Of a stretch of DNA of 64,000 nt, positions 27,303 to 35,512 are shown piece by piece. The translations under genes and the position numbers were made by a program. The notes below the pieces were generated by a model, which did not search any database, was not told the origin of the DNA, and worked only from the letters and a program-made list of their open reading frames with translations. The stretch's first letter is position 1, and every line of letters begins with the position of its first letter. This DNA comes from CBDAQR01 sp965199055 (GTDB lineage Bacteria > Pseudomonadota > Gammaproteobacteria > Pseudomonadales > Halieaceae), in contig CBDAQR010000003.1 of the NCBI GenBank assembly GCA_965199055.1, positions 1,984,001-2,048,000 of the forward strand, given 5' to 3'.

Positions 27303-27743
27303 CTAGTCGTTGTAGTCTTGCGCGATGAGTTTGTCGGGGCGCACGATTAAGATCACGTTTTCACCGCCACCGGCTATCGAGGCCAGGTAGGCCTGCGTCT
27401 CTTCATCGCTTTCGAAGTAACGTCGATTGATGCGCCAACTGAGGTCATCGAAGCCGTCACCGCCTTTGCGCAGAAAATCTGCCTGGCCGTAGATCATGAC
27501 GGCACGTGCATCGGGGTGGTTACCCGGAATGCAAATTCCCACAGCAGGGTCGCGCTGCAGCATTCGATACTTTGCACTGTCGAGACCAATCAACAGGTAA
27601 AGGACTTCCTTTTCAAACAGGTACCACACCGGCGAGAGCAGGGGCGGGCCCTCTTTGCGATTGGTACTGAACACCGCGTGTCGCGGCGCGTCCAGAAACG
27701 CCGCGACGTCTTGGCTGCTCATTACATTATGGGGAACCGCCAT
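27303..27743 (-). CDS. PNPOx-like split-barrel protein (flavin/F420 family)
   Basis: A 146-residue small split-barrel protein. It starts MSSQDVAAFLDAPRHAVFSTNRKEGPPLLSPVWYLFE, the standard beginning of the PPOX-class F420- or FMN-dependent group, and has YRMLQRDPAVGICIPG near residue 58 for the flavin phosphate. The reaction is unknown. It lies 11 bases after the MDR oxidoreductase, so the two are co-transcribed; a hairpin follows. Confidence 0.82.
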   Translation of the reverse strand: MAVPHNVMSSQDVAAFLDAPRHAVFSTNRKEGPPLLSPVWYLFEKEVLYLLIGLDSAKYRMLQRDPAVGICIPGNHPDARAVMIYGQADFLRKGGDGFDDLSWRINRRYFESDEETQAYLASIAGGGENVILIVRPDKLIAQDYND

Positions 27744-27754
27744 GGGTATGCCTC

Positions 27755-28744
27755 TCAGCCTCTAACGCGCACCACAACTTTACCTTCCACCTTGCCGCCG
27801 GCGATATGGGCAATGGCGTCACGGCCATTATCGAACTCGAATACCTGGCTATGTGTGAGGTTGAGTTTACCCTGCTGCCAGTAGCCCATGAGCTCCTCCA
27901 CGCCGCCTCGCATCACACCACCCGTAAAGCCAACAGGCATCGCACCCACCAGGGAGATATTGGTCATGAGTGTTTCTGGCAGACTGATCAAAGGCCATTC
28001 GCCGCTGGCATAGCCAATCACAATAAAGCGCCCCTCAAAGGCCGTAGCCTTGAAGGCTGCCCGACCCGGCTTTCCGCCGACAGGGTCGTATACCACGCTG
28101 CAGCCTTTGCCGTCGGTCAGTCCCAGAGCGGCCTCGGTAATATCTTCAGCGCGATGATCGATAATTGCATCGGCCCCCAGACTCTTGCAAAACGCGGCCT
28201 TGTCCGGGCCACCGGCCACCGCAATCACCCGCGCACCGATGGCCTTGGCTAGTTGCACAGCCGCGGCGCCCGAACTACCGGACGCGCCGAGTACCAGCAG
28301 GGTGTCATCGGCGGTTAACTGTCCGCGGCGTACTAATCCCACCCATGCTGTCATATAAGGAATAAAAAACCCCGCTGCCTCCTCGCCTTTCATGGCATCG
28401 GGGATCGGCAGAGCACCATCGGCATGCATAAGGCAGCATTCAGCCAAACCGCCCGCCTGCGCCTGGAACTGGGTCGCACCCATTACCCGCTGCCCAATCA
28501 TGCCGGTATCCACGCCCTCGCCCACGGCGATGATTTCTCCCGCCGCTTCCTGCGATGGCGTAAATGGCAATGGCGGCGTGAGCGGGTAGTTGTCCCGGCA
28601 CATCAGAACATCGGGCAATCCCAGACCGCAGGCTTCCACAGCCAACTTGAGCTCGCCAGGGCCCGGCTGTACGTCCGGCGCATCGTCCTGCAACTGCCAT
28701 TGCTCACTTGGGTCACCAAACGCTTCGACTCGCCATGCTCTCAT
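27755..28744 (-). CDS. Zinc-type/quinone oxidoreductase (MDR superfamily)
   Basis: A 329-residue NADPH-dependent reductase of the quinone oxidoreductase group (MDR superfamily), cytoplasmic. The substrate-binding part carries GLGLPDVLMCRDNYP near residue 38 and PFTPSQEAAGEI near 55; the cofactor loop is LVLGASGSSGAAAVQLAKAIGA near 129. No structural zinc Cys cluster is visible, as in quinone reductases. AAAGGAG lies 8 bases before ATG 28744. It follows the Tat-exported epimerase-like gene by 43 bases and precedes a PNPOx-like gene. Confidence 0.9.
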   Translation of the reverse strand: MRAWRVEAFGDPSEQWQLQDDAPDVQPGPGELKLAVEACGLGLPDVLMCRDNYPLTPPLPFTPSQEAAGEIIAVGEGVDTGMIGQRVMGATQFQAQAGGLAECCLMHADGALPIPDAMKGEEAAGFFIPYMTAWVGLVRRGQLTADDTLLVLGASGSSGAAAVQLAKAIGARVIAVAGGPDKAAFCKSLGADAIIDHRAEDITEAALGLTDGKGCSVVYDPVGGKPGRAAFKATAFEGRFIVIGYASGEWPLISLPETLMTNISLVGAMPVGFTGGVMRGGVEELMGYWQQGKLNLTHSQVFEFDNGRDAIAHIAGGKVEGKVVVRVRG

Positions 28745-28787
28745 TCAACGTTGCTCCTTTGTTTGTCTCTCTTCGCTTCTCACCAGC

Positions 28788-29876
28788 TCACGCTGATTTA
28801 GCCGCTTTCCAATCGGCGAGTATTTTGGCCTCTTTGTCCGGGTCGAGCCCTGCGCGCGTAAACGCTTGTTGATCTTTGGGCAGACTCTGATGCCAGTCGC
28901 GGGTAGCCTGCGCTAACTCGGCTAACGGCGTATAGCGCAAACCGGCGGCTACACTGCTCTGGTATTCGCCGACGAGTCCATGATAGGAGGGCCCCGGCCC
29001 CCACATAGGCAATTCACGGCCAGAAATACGCTCAGCCAGAAAGTCATTCTCTACCCAATGAAAGCGCACTTCCGCATCGGTGATGGCGCGAATGCTCTCG
29101 AGCAAGCCGCTAAAACTGAGATTACCCGCAGGGCCCGTGGCGTTGTAGATACCTTTTGTATCTTGCTCCAACAGGTGCACCACGAAACGCGCCAAATCGC
29201 CAGCATCGACAATACCAATGTTGTTGAGGGGATCGCCCGGTGCCAACACGTCCCCACCACGGTGAATGCGATCGACCCACCAGGTATAGCGTTGCGTGCG
29301 GTCTCCCGGACCACAGACATAAGTGGGCCGTACGATAGTCGCGCTCTCTCCGTAGGCCTCTTCCACCGCCTGCTCGCACAGCACTTTAAGCGCACCGTAA
29401 TGCTTGCCCACATCCTCGGAGCCCGGTTCACTCAGCACCTGCAACTTGGAGCCGACGCCCAGCGGAAAGTCACCGGACATAAAGTCGAAGACAGACATAG
29501 TAGAGATAAACAGGTAGCGCCCTACTCTGCCTTTCAGCAACTGAGCCGAGTCACGCACATGGCGTGGTACATACCCCGAATTATCGATCACCGCGTCCCA
29601 CTCGCCTTTTGCCAGCGCCTGCAAGCCGCCATCGCGGTCGCCCACCAGCTGAGTGGCTTGCGGAAACATGTCTTTACCCGTTTTACCGCGGTTAAACAGC
29701 GTAATCTCGTGGCCGCGCTCCAGCGCGTGGCGAACCATATGCGGTCCAATAAAGCCGGTGCCACCTAAAACCAGAATTTTGAGCGACTTCTTGCTCTTTC
29801 CAAGCACGGGTGCAGCGCTGGCGGCCAACCCTAGTAAGCCACTGTTGATCAAAAACTCTCTGCGATCGATGGGCAT
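28788..29876 (-). CDS. NAD-dependent epimerase/dehydratase-fold protein with Tat signal
   Basis: A 362-residue extended-SDR protein. The N-terminus DRREFLINSGLLGLAASAAP is a twin-arginine signal, so the folded protein with its nucleotide would be exported to the periplasm. The nucleotide loop GGTGFIGPHMV starts near residue 38; the family's catalytic pair is not the standard YxxxK but KHYGALKVLCEQ near residue 158 (Tyr159/Lys163) may serve. GGGAGG lies 6 bases before ATG 29876. Exported enzymes of this fold are uncommon. Substrate unknown; isoflavone-reductase and sugar-epimerase relatives exist. Confidence 0.88.
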   Translation of the reverse strand: MPIDRREFLINSGLLGLAASAAPVLGKSKKSLKILVLGGTGFIGPHMVRHALERGHEITLFNRGKTGKDMFPQATQLVGDRDGGLQALAKGEWDAVIDNSGYVPRHVRDSAQLLKGRVGRYLFISTMSVFDFMSGDFPLGVGSKLQVLSEPGSEDVGKHYGALKVLCEQAVEEAYGESATIVRPTYVCGPGDRTQRYTWWVDRIHRGGDVLAPGDPLNNIGIVDAGDLARFVVHLLEQDTKGIYNATGPAGNLSFSGLLESIRAITDAEVRFHWVENDFLAERISGRELPMWGPGPSYHGLVGEYQSSVAAGLRYTPLAELAQATRDWHQSLPKDQQAFTRAGLDPDKEAKILADWKAAKSA

Positions 29877-29936
29877 GGAATGCCTCCCTGATAAATGAAC
29901 CCACTAAGAGTAGTTCAATCAGGGGAGGCGTAAAAC

Positions 29937-30536
29937 TCAGACGGGCAATAACACCGGATAGAGCGAACCCACCAGCATCACCGCCATCAGGATATTGAAG
30001 GCACGCAATCGCGCCGGATTGGTCAGCACGCGCTGCATCTGTTGGCCCAGGGTGGTCCAAAGACTCACACATGGCAGATTGATAACACCGAACACCGCTG
30101 CAACGAATGCCACCGCACTCAGACTCTGGGAAGGCGAGTACACGCTGATTGCCGTCAATGCCATCGTCCAGGCCTTCGGGTTAACCCACTGAAACAACGC
30201 CGCCTGAATAAAGGTCAGTGGCGTGCCCGCCTCATCGCCGCTTTCTTCCGCCGGGGCTGCACTGCCAATCTTCCATGCCAGATACAACAGATAGGCCACG
30301 CTCACCACCTTGAGAATGGTGTAACTGACAGGAAAGGCATCGAACACCTGCACCAGCCCGACGCCCACCATCAAGACCATAAAGGTAAAACCCAGCCCCA
30401 CCCCCAACATATGCGGGATGGTGCGGCGAAAGCCAAAGTTAGCGCCAGAGGCCATCAGCATCAGGTTATTTGGCCCCGGTGTGATGGAGGACACCAGGGA
30501 AAATACGGCGAGGCCCAGTAATATCTCGTAAGTCAT
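29937..30536 (-). CDS. LysE family translocator
   Basis: A 199-residue inner-membrane exporter with about six hydrophobic segments, the size and opening (SSITPGPNNLMLMASGANFG near residue 16) of the LysE/RhtB amino-acid exporters. AALFQWVNPKAWTMALTAI near 111 is a further family mark. It is divergent from the Lrp/AsnC gene at 30610, a common pairing in which the regulator controls export of an amino acid. The exported amino acid cannot be told. Confidence 0.9.
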   Translation of the reverse strand: MTYEILLGLAVFSLVSSITPGPNNLMLMASGANFGFRRTIPHMLGVGLGFTFMVLMVGVGLVQVFDAFPVSYTILKVVSVAYLLYLAWKIGSAAPAEESGDEAGTPLTFIQAALFQWVNPKAWTMALTAISVYSPSQSLSAVAFVAAVFGVINLPCVSLWTTLGQQMQRVLTNPARLRAFNILMAVMLVGSLYPVLLPV

Positions 30537-30560
30537 GCCGCAATTATGATTGCATGCGGC
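30537..30560. promoter_or_regulatory. Palindromic region between LysE and Lrp/AsnC genes
   Basis: GCCGCA and TGCGGC form 6-bp arms across 24 bases, and inside lies a second palindrome GCAAT-tatg-ATTGC. It abuts the LysE start codon. A target of the neighbouring Lrp/AsnC regulator is likely but inferred from position. Confidence 0.4.
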
Positions 30561-30609
30561 TGGAATGTGCTTGCTTTTTGCGGCAACTCAGCATCAAATA
30601 TTGCAACAA

Positions 30610-31062
30610 ATGATTAAGCTAGACGCCATTAACAACCGAATATTGCATGAACTCACTATCGATGGCCGAGTGAGTAATGCCGAGCTGGCCGACCGCGTGG
30701 GTCTGTCGCCGTCGGCCTGTCTGCGACGCGTGCAAGAGCTGGAACGCGGCGGTGTGATAAAAGGCTATCGGGCGGTGTTGGATCGGGCTGCCCTCGGTAC
30801 CGGTTTCACAGCGTTTATAGCCGTGGGCTTGTCTGACCACACAAAGCATTCACAGAAGGCCTTTGAGGAGTCGATTGTGACGGCACCGGAAGTGCGGGAG
30901 TGCCATAACATCACCGGCGTGTTCGAGTATCTGCTGCGCGTGGAGTGCAGCGACCTGGCAGCCTACAAAGAATTTCACACCGAAACCCTGGGCACACTGG
31001 CCCAGGTGAATTCCATTACCACCTATGTTGTGATGGAGTCACCCAAAGACGAACGAGCCTGA
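30610..31062 (+). CDS. Lrp/AsnC family transcriptional regulator
   Basis: A 150-residue Lrp/AsnC regulator: N-terminal winged helix-turn-helix (IKLDAINNRILHELTIDGRVSNAELADRVGLSPSACLRRVQELE) and a C-terminal ligand-binding RAM domain (VRECHNITGVFEYLLRVE near residue 95). ATG 30610 is chosen because the family starts just before LDAINNRIL; the frame opens 20 codons earlier in non-homologous sequence. It is divergent from the LysE gene and 7 bases upstream of a thiolase-like gene. It probably senses an amino acid and controls the exporter and possibly the thiolase-like gene. Confidence 0.93.
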   Translation: MIKLDAINNRILHELTIDGRVSNAELADRVGLSPSACLRRVQELERGGVIKGYRAVLDRAALGTGFTAFIAVGLSDHTKHSQKAFEESIVTAPEVRECHNITGVFEYLLRVECSDLAAYKEFHTETLGTLAQVNSITTYVVMESPKDERA

Positions 31063-31069
31063 CAACCCG

Positions 31070-32611
31070 ATGAGTTTTGACCCAGAAAGAATGCCGGTGC
31101 TGGTAGGCGCCGGACAAACCGTAGACCGCCGCGACCCGGAAGAGGCCGCCACCCCCATCGACCTTATGTGCGAGGTGGCGCGCATGGCCGCCGAAGACAG
31201 CGGCGCGGGCGAGGCTCTGCTCGATAGCATCGACACCCTGGTAGCGATTGGTCTTACGGTCGATGCGCCGGAAGCAAAAAATATGGCCGGCGGCATGTTC
31301 CGCAATCCACCGCGTACGGTCAGCAAGCGCTTGGGCATTTCCCCACAAAAGGAGTTTTACAGCACCACCGGCGGCAATACTCCGCAAATGCTGGTTAATC
31401 ATTTTGCCGAGCAAATCGCGGCGGGCGATGCAGGCACGGTGCTGATCACCGGCGCGGAAGCACTGCATACCATGATCAACCGCATGAAACGCGGACTCGA
31501 ACTGGATGAATGGCAGGATGACCCCGGCAGCGACCCGCAACTGATCGGTATCAACAAGGCCCCCTCCACGGAGCACGAAAAGAGCTTTGGACTGCACACA
31601 CCTTCCATCACCTATCCGCTATTTGAGAATGCGCTGCGCGGCAAGTACGGCCTGAGTCTTCAAGAGCACCGCAAAAAGCTGGGTGAGCTGTACGCCAGCT
31701 TTAACCAGGTAGCCGCGAACAATCCCCTGGCCTGGTTTCCGATTGCCCGCACGGCGGAAGAAATTGCAGAGCCCTCGGAGAGCAATCGCTATGTGGGCTT
31801 CCCCTACACGAAGTACCTCAACTCCATCATTCAGGTAAACCTGGGTGCTGCTCTTATCATGACTACCGTCGCCAAGGCCCGCGAGCTGGGTGTGGCCGAG
31901 GACAAGATGGTCTACTTACATGGCTGTGGCGACGCCAACGACATCTGGTTTATCAACGAACGCGCAGACTTTCATTCATCTCCGGCAATGCGACGTATGG
32001 GTGAAGAGGCAATGGCTATGGCAGGGAAGACCGTCGATGACATGGACTTTTTCGACATTTACAGTTGTTTCCCCTCCGCCGTCGAGATTGCCTGCGACGA
32101 ATTTGGCATTGCCCATGACGACCCGCGCGGGTTGACCGTGACAGGCGGTCTGCCCTACTTCGGCGGCCCGGGTAACAACTACGTGACTCATTCCATAGCT
32201 AGCATGATGGCCGCGGTTCGCGCCAAGCCCGGCAGTTTCGGTTTACTCAATGCCAACGGCTGGTTCATCACCAAACATTCCATTGGCATTTACTCCACCA
32301 CACCACCCGAAACCGATTGGCAGCGCAAAAATCCGGCTGACTATCAGGACGAGATTCTCGACCAGCAACACCCACCCTTTACCGAAACACCGCAGGGCCG
32401 CGGCTGCATCGAAACTTACACCGTGCTGCACAACCGCCAGGGTGTAGAACGTGCCATCGTGATTGGCCTGTTGGACGATGGCACCCGCTTCATAGCCGAA
32501 ACGCCGGATGACCCCGAGCTGCTGGAAACCATGAAGGAACGGGAGATGCTCGGCGTGAGCGGAAACGTCGAACAGGTCGATGGCCGCAACCGGTTTATCC
32601 CAGAACTGTAG
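31070..32611 (+). CDS. Thiolase-like acetyl-CoA acetyltransferase (second copy, no N-terminal Cys)
   Basis: A 513-residue paralogue of the protein at 1655, with the same layout: MPVLVGAGQTVDRRDPE at the start, DIYSCFPSAVEIACDEFGI near residue 329, LPYFGGPGNNYVTHS near 360 and NANGWFITKHSIGIYS near 398. The place of the nucleophilic Cys has TGGNTPQM. It follows the Lrp/AsnC gene by 7 bases and is followed by a hairpin. The reaction is not known; the family is often filed as acetyl-CoA acetyltransferase. Confidence 0.85.
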   Translation: MSFDPERMPVLVGAGQTVDRRDPEEAATPIDLMCEVARMAAEDSGAGEALLDSIDTLVAIGLTVDAPEAKNMAGGMFRNPPRTVSKRLGISPQKEFYSTTGGNTPQMLVNHFAEQIAAGDAGTVLITGAEALHTMINRMKRGLELDEWQDDPGSDPQLIGINKAPSTEHEKSFGLHTPSITYPLFENALRGKYGLSLQEHRKKLGELYASFNQVAANNPLAWFPIARTAEEIAEPSESNRYVGFPYTKYLNSIIQVNLGAALIMTTVAKARELGVAEDKMVYLHGCGDANDIWFINERADFHSSPAMRRMGEEAMAMAGKTVDDMDFFDIYSCFPSAVEIACDEFGIAHDDPRGLTVTGGLPYFGGPGNNYVTHSIASMMAAVRAKPGSFGLLNANGWFITKHSIGIYSTTPPETDWQRKNPADYQDEILDQQHPPFTETPQGRGCIETYTVLHNRQGVERAIVIGLLDDGTRFIAETPDDPELLETMKEREMLGVSGNVEQVDGRNRFIPEL

Positions 32612-32636
32612 AATTTTTCGTTAATCCAATGATGAT

Positions 32637-32658
32637 TTCGCGCCGTACCAAGCGCGAA
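32637..32658 (+). terminator. Possible terminator hairpin after the thiolase-like gene
   Basis: TTCGCGC and GCGCGAA are perfect 7-bp arms around 8 bases, 25 bases after the stop codon. Only a weak T-run (TTTAC) follows, so termination would be partial. Confidence 0.4.
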
Positions 32659-32678
32659 TTTACATTTGGAGAACGATC

Positions 32679-32918
32679 ATGATTGAGAGAAATCTCGGCA
32701 ATATAGAGCGCATCCTGCGTCTAATCACGGGCATCTTGTTTGCTGGTTGGGCACTGTCACAACCCGCACTCAACGGTGTGGAATGGTTTGTATCAATAAT
32801 TTCGCTGTTCCTGATTCTGAACGGCGTCTTCGGCCGCTGCTACCTGTGGTATGTGCTGGATATCAATACCTGCGAGCACCGGGACTTTGGCACTAACACA
32901 GACCCCACCTGTTTCTGA
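32679..32918 (+). CDS. DUF2892 small membrane protein (YgaP-type)
   Basis: A 79-residue protein with two hydrophobic segments (about residues 11-30 and 38-54), starting with the family pattern MIERNLGNIERILRLITG and ending with a Cys-bearing tail (FGRCYLWYVLDINTC). GGAGAACGATC precedes ATG 32679. DUF2892 domains sit in the inner membrane, often fused to rhodanese domains; the function of stand-alone forms is unknown. Confidence 0.85.
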   Translation: MIERNLGNIERILRLITGILFAGWALSQPALNGVEWFVSIISLFLILNGVFGRCYLWYVLDINTCEHRDFGTNTDPTCF

Positions 32919-32932
32919 TAGCACAGCAGACG

Positions 32933-33280
32933 TCAGCCCAGCATTCTCCGATAGATGCTGCGCAGCATCAGCGCAATGAGACCCAGTAGGGCTGCGATAT
33001 TGTTCACGGGCTGCGCCAGCTCTGCGAGCTGCGGGTTGTCGAGCGGCACAAGTACTTGGCTCAAGATGGGCGCCAGCGAGTAGACCAGCTCGGTCAGTGG
33101 TGCCGCAAAGACCCAAAGCAGCGCCACCAGCGCAATATCAAACACGATCCAGCCAATAAGGCGCCTGCGGTTGCGGCGCCTTAACTCTAACATTACAGAC
33201 TCGGCAAAAAGACTCGCATCCAGCTCAGTATCCGCCTCGGCGAATAGCGCCTGAAGCTGGGGATCGCGTTCATCTCTCAT
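32933..33280 (-). CDS. Small membrane protein, probable anti-sigma factor
   Basis: A 115-residue protein with an N-terminal soluble acidic/helical part (residues 1-40), a membrane segment near 42-60 (IGWIVFDIALVALLWVF) and further hydrophobic regions. I recognise no anti-sigma zinc motif (HxxxCxxC). It overlaps the ECF sigma gene by 4 bases (ATGA), which is the usual layout of a sigma/anti-sigma pair and is the main reason for the call. Confidence 0.6.
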   Translation of the reverse strand: MRDERDPQLQALFAEADTELDASLFAESVMLELRRRNRRRLIGWIVFDIALVALLWVFAAPLTELVYSLAPILSQVLVPLDNPQLAELAQPVNNIAALLGLIALMLRSIYRRMLG

Positions 33281-33840
33281 GGTCGTACCTCGCTGCCGGC
33301 ATAGTCGGCCAGCAGTTGTTTCAGTTTTTCGCTGCCGCGGCGCACGTTCGATTTAACCGTGCCGAGCGGCATGTCTGTGTATTTCGCAATTTCGCCGTGG
33401 CTCATGCGCTCGTGATAGGCAAGGATCACGCACAGGCGCATCGCGCCCGGCAACTGCGCCAGCGCCAGGTCCAGATCCATGCGCAGGCCGGTGTTGTCTC
33501 CCATACCCTGAGTTTCAGGCACAGCGTCCAGCTCATCAGAATCATGCAGTGGATCATGCTTGCGCTGGTGCTGTAACCACGTGGTGATCGCCAGCCGCTT
33601 CAGCCAGGGACCGAAATGGGTTGGCTGCTTCAGTTGGCGCAACTTGCGCCAGGCCTGCAGGAACACCTGCTGGGCCAGATCATCGGCCAGGGCTTCGTCG
33701 CGACTGCAACGTCGCATCAGGCTGCGCACCCAGGATTGGCGCCTCAGCACCAGCTCATTGAAGGCTTCCGGATCACCATTGCGCGCAAGACTGACCACGA
33801 GCGCCTCCTGGCTACCGGCGAATATGTCGGGCGACTTCAC
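33277..33840 (-). CDS. ECF-type RNA polymerase sigma-70 factor
   Basis: A 187-residue extracytoplasmic-function sigma factor. Sigma-2: GDPEAFNELVLRRQ and ALADDLAQQVFLQAWRKL near residues 17-65; sigma-4: MSHGEIAKYTDMPLGTVKSNVRRGSEKLKQLL near 147-178. Start GTG 33840 is inferred from the sigma-2 beginning; the ribosome-binding site is poor. It lies between a DUF6249 gene (18 bases upstream) and a small membrane protein that overlaps it and probably acts as anti-sigma. The signal and regulon are unknown. Confidence 0.92.
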   Translation of the reverse strand: MKSPDIFAGSQEALVVSLARNGDPEAFNELVLRRQSWVRSLMRRCSRDEALADDLAQQVFLQAWRKLRQLKQPTHFGPWLKRLAITTWLQHQRKHDPLHDSDELDAVPETQGMGDNTGLRMDLDLALAQLPGAMRLCVILAYHERMSHGEIAKYTDMPLGTVKSNVRRGSEKLKQLLADYAGSEVRP

Positions 33841-33858
33841 TGGGGGATATGCTTTCAG

Positions 33859-34260
33859 TTAGGAACGGGAAGCAGCGTCTTCCAGGATCTTTTTCGCCGC
33901 GTAGCGAAAGCCACCGCCCAGGCACAGCAGCAGCGCAGCCACGCCCATCATGGGCATAAAGGCACCCACAAAAATACCCAACAGTACCAGCCCAGGACCC
34001 AGTGCGAACATGATGTAGGCCGCGGTATCCAGACCGGAAGCCATGTCTTCCGCCGACTTGGTGCCGCCCTCGCCCAGCGCTATCAGCTTATCGATAGTTT
34101 CAGGGTCGAGGTCCTGGCCACTGTCGATAATCTTGCGCAGGGTGAGATGTTGAGCCTCACGTTTGCGGGCGTCCTCCCAGAAGGTACCGACCACAACCAT
34201 GCCAATGAATATCCAGAATCCCAGCGCGCCAAGACCGGCACCACTACTGACTTCTTCCAT
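33859..34260 (-). CDS. DUF6249-type membrane protein
   Basis: A 133-residue protein with an N-terminal hydrophobic segment (GALGFWIFIGMVVVGTFW, about 11-28), a soluble linker RKIIDSGQDLDPETIDKLIAL near 42 and two C-terminal segments (IMFALGPGLVLLGIFVGAF and GVAALLLCLGGGF). This layout is that of DUF6249 proteins, often next to ECF sigma genes. AGGAG precedes ATG 34260. It is first in the sigma operon and may be part of its signal input. Function unknown. Confidence 0.72.
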   Translation of the reverse strand: MEEVSSGAGLGALGFWIFIGMVVVGTFWEDARKREAQHLTLRKIIDSGQDLDPETIDKLIALGEGGTKSAEDMASGLDTAAYIMFALGPGLVLLGIFVGAFMPMMGVAALLLCLGGGFRYAAKKILEDAASRS

Positions 34261-34345
34261 TTCAAACTCCTGTGTTTTTAGGGTTGGTATATCAGGAGAT
34301 GCACGAAAGGCGCATATGGATGCACCCGCTTAGAAAAAATATTGA

Positions 34346-35512
34346 TTACGAGTCAGACAAGTCCATGCTGCCATCCAGGTCGAGGTCTGCCAGCAGGCTA
34401 CCCGAATCGGCGTCAGAATCTGAGCGCCGCACATACCAGGCAGACCACAGACCCAGGCTATAGAGGAACAGCATGATACCGGCCAGCAAGGGGCGTTCGC
34501 TGGTGGCGATCTCCAGGATTTCGGCCTTGTCGATCTCCGCCATCACCGCCCAGCTATGATCATCTATGACGGTGCTGGAATAGGCAGACAACACTTCAAC
34601 TCCTCGGTAATCAGGAGTGAAATCCACGCCGTATTCGCCCGCCAATGCGCTCTTTACGGTATGGGATGCAACCGTTTGCTTGAGAATGGTAGATTCCTCA
34701 ATAAAGCGCGAGTTACTGCGCATTAGCAGATCTTCGCCCACCAAATAGGTCTCGCCGGTTTTGCGCATACCGGCATCAAAATTCATGATGTTGGTAATCT
34801 CGTTCACCGGCAACTGCAGGGCAATCACGCCCGCCAACTCGCCATCATCACCGCTCAGGGCCTTGGCCATGAACATGGCGGGTGCGCCATTGCTGGGCGC
34901 GTAGGATTGCAGGTCGCTGATCGCCACATCATCACTGCCTGCATACTCGAGTGCACGCCGGAATGCCTCTCCCAGGCCGGAATCCTTGTAGGCGCCCTGG
35001 TAGAGATTGGTGGCGTAATCGTCTTCCTTTTCTACCGTGTAGTGAATATTGCCGCTGGGGCTAATCAGGAAGAAGTCATAGAAGCCACGCTGTTCAACAA
35101 AGAGGCGTGCCATAGGGTGCAGTTCGGCATGCAGTTGGCTATAACCCGAACCGTCACCAGGATCATTAAACTGACGCCGCTCACCCAGCGGATACGGGTT
35201 GTCGTCAATATAAAACTTTCTCAGCCGTTGCTCCGGGTCGCGTCCCTCATCAACCGCTTTCTGCCAGGCCTCATTGATCCACAGTTGTTGCTCGAGGATC
35301 TTCGGATTGCTGGCCCAGAAGCGCAGCTCAGCCTCGGCCGTATCGAAATACCGCTCTAGCGCTTCGCGTCGCAGATTACTAAGCAGCAGCAAACGATCGG
35401 AGGCGAAAGCAATGCGTTGGTCGATCAGGTAACGGTTCACGCCCCAGCCGATGCTCAGGGTAAATAGCGCTAACCCAACAACAATAACAATCCAGGTTTT
35501 GCGAGCAGTCAT
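34346..35512 (-). CDS. Membrane-anchored Cache-type sensor protein without output domain
   Basis: A 388-residue protein with a TM helix at about 9-29, a large periplasmic double-Cache-like sensing region (RREALERYFDTAEAELRFWASNP near 47; HPMARLFVEQRGFYDFFLISPSGNIHYTVEKE near 132; TGETYLVGEDLLMRS near 252; AVMAEIDKAEI near 320) and a second TM near 334-353, then only a short Ser/Asp-rich acidic tail. No HAMP, methyl-accepting, kinase or GGDEF domain is present. Its ATG overlaps the end of the TAXI gene by 4 bases. It may pass a signal to a partner within the membrane. Confidence 0.8.
   Translation of the reverse strand: MTARKTWIVIVVGLALFTLSIGWGVNRYLIDQRIAFASDRLLLLSNLRREALERYFDTAEAELRFWASNPKILEQQLWINEAWQKAVDEGRDPEQRLRKFYIDDNPYPLGERRQFNDPGDGSGYSQLHAELHPMARLFVEQRGFYDFFLISPSGNIHYTVEKEDDYATNLYQGAYKDSGLGEAFRRALEYAGSDDVAISDLQSYAPSNGAPAMFMAKALSGDDGELAGVIALQLPVNEITNIMNFDAGMRKTGETYLVGEDLLMRSNSRFIEESTILKQTVASHTVKSALAGEYGVDFTPDYRGVEVLSAYSSTVIDDHSWAVMAEIDKAEILEIATSERPLLAGIMLFLYSLGLWSAWYVRRSDSDADSGSLLADLDLDGSMDLSDS

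Noticed and set aside
28980..29768. 262-codon open frame on + opposite the epimerase gene
   Set aside because: Antisense to a clear Tat-exported epimerase-fold protein; no motif.
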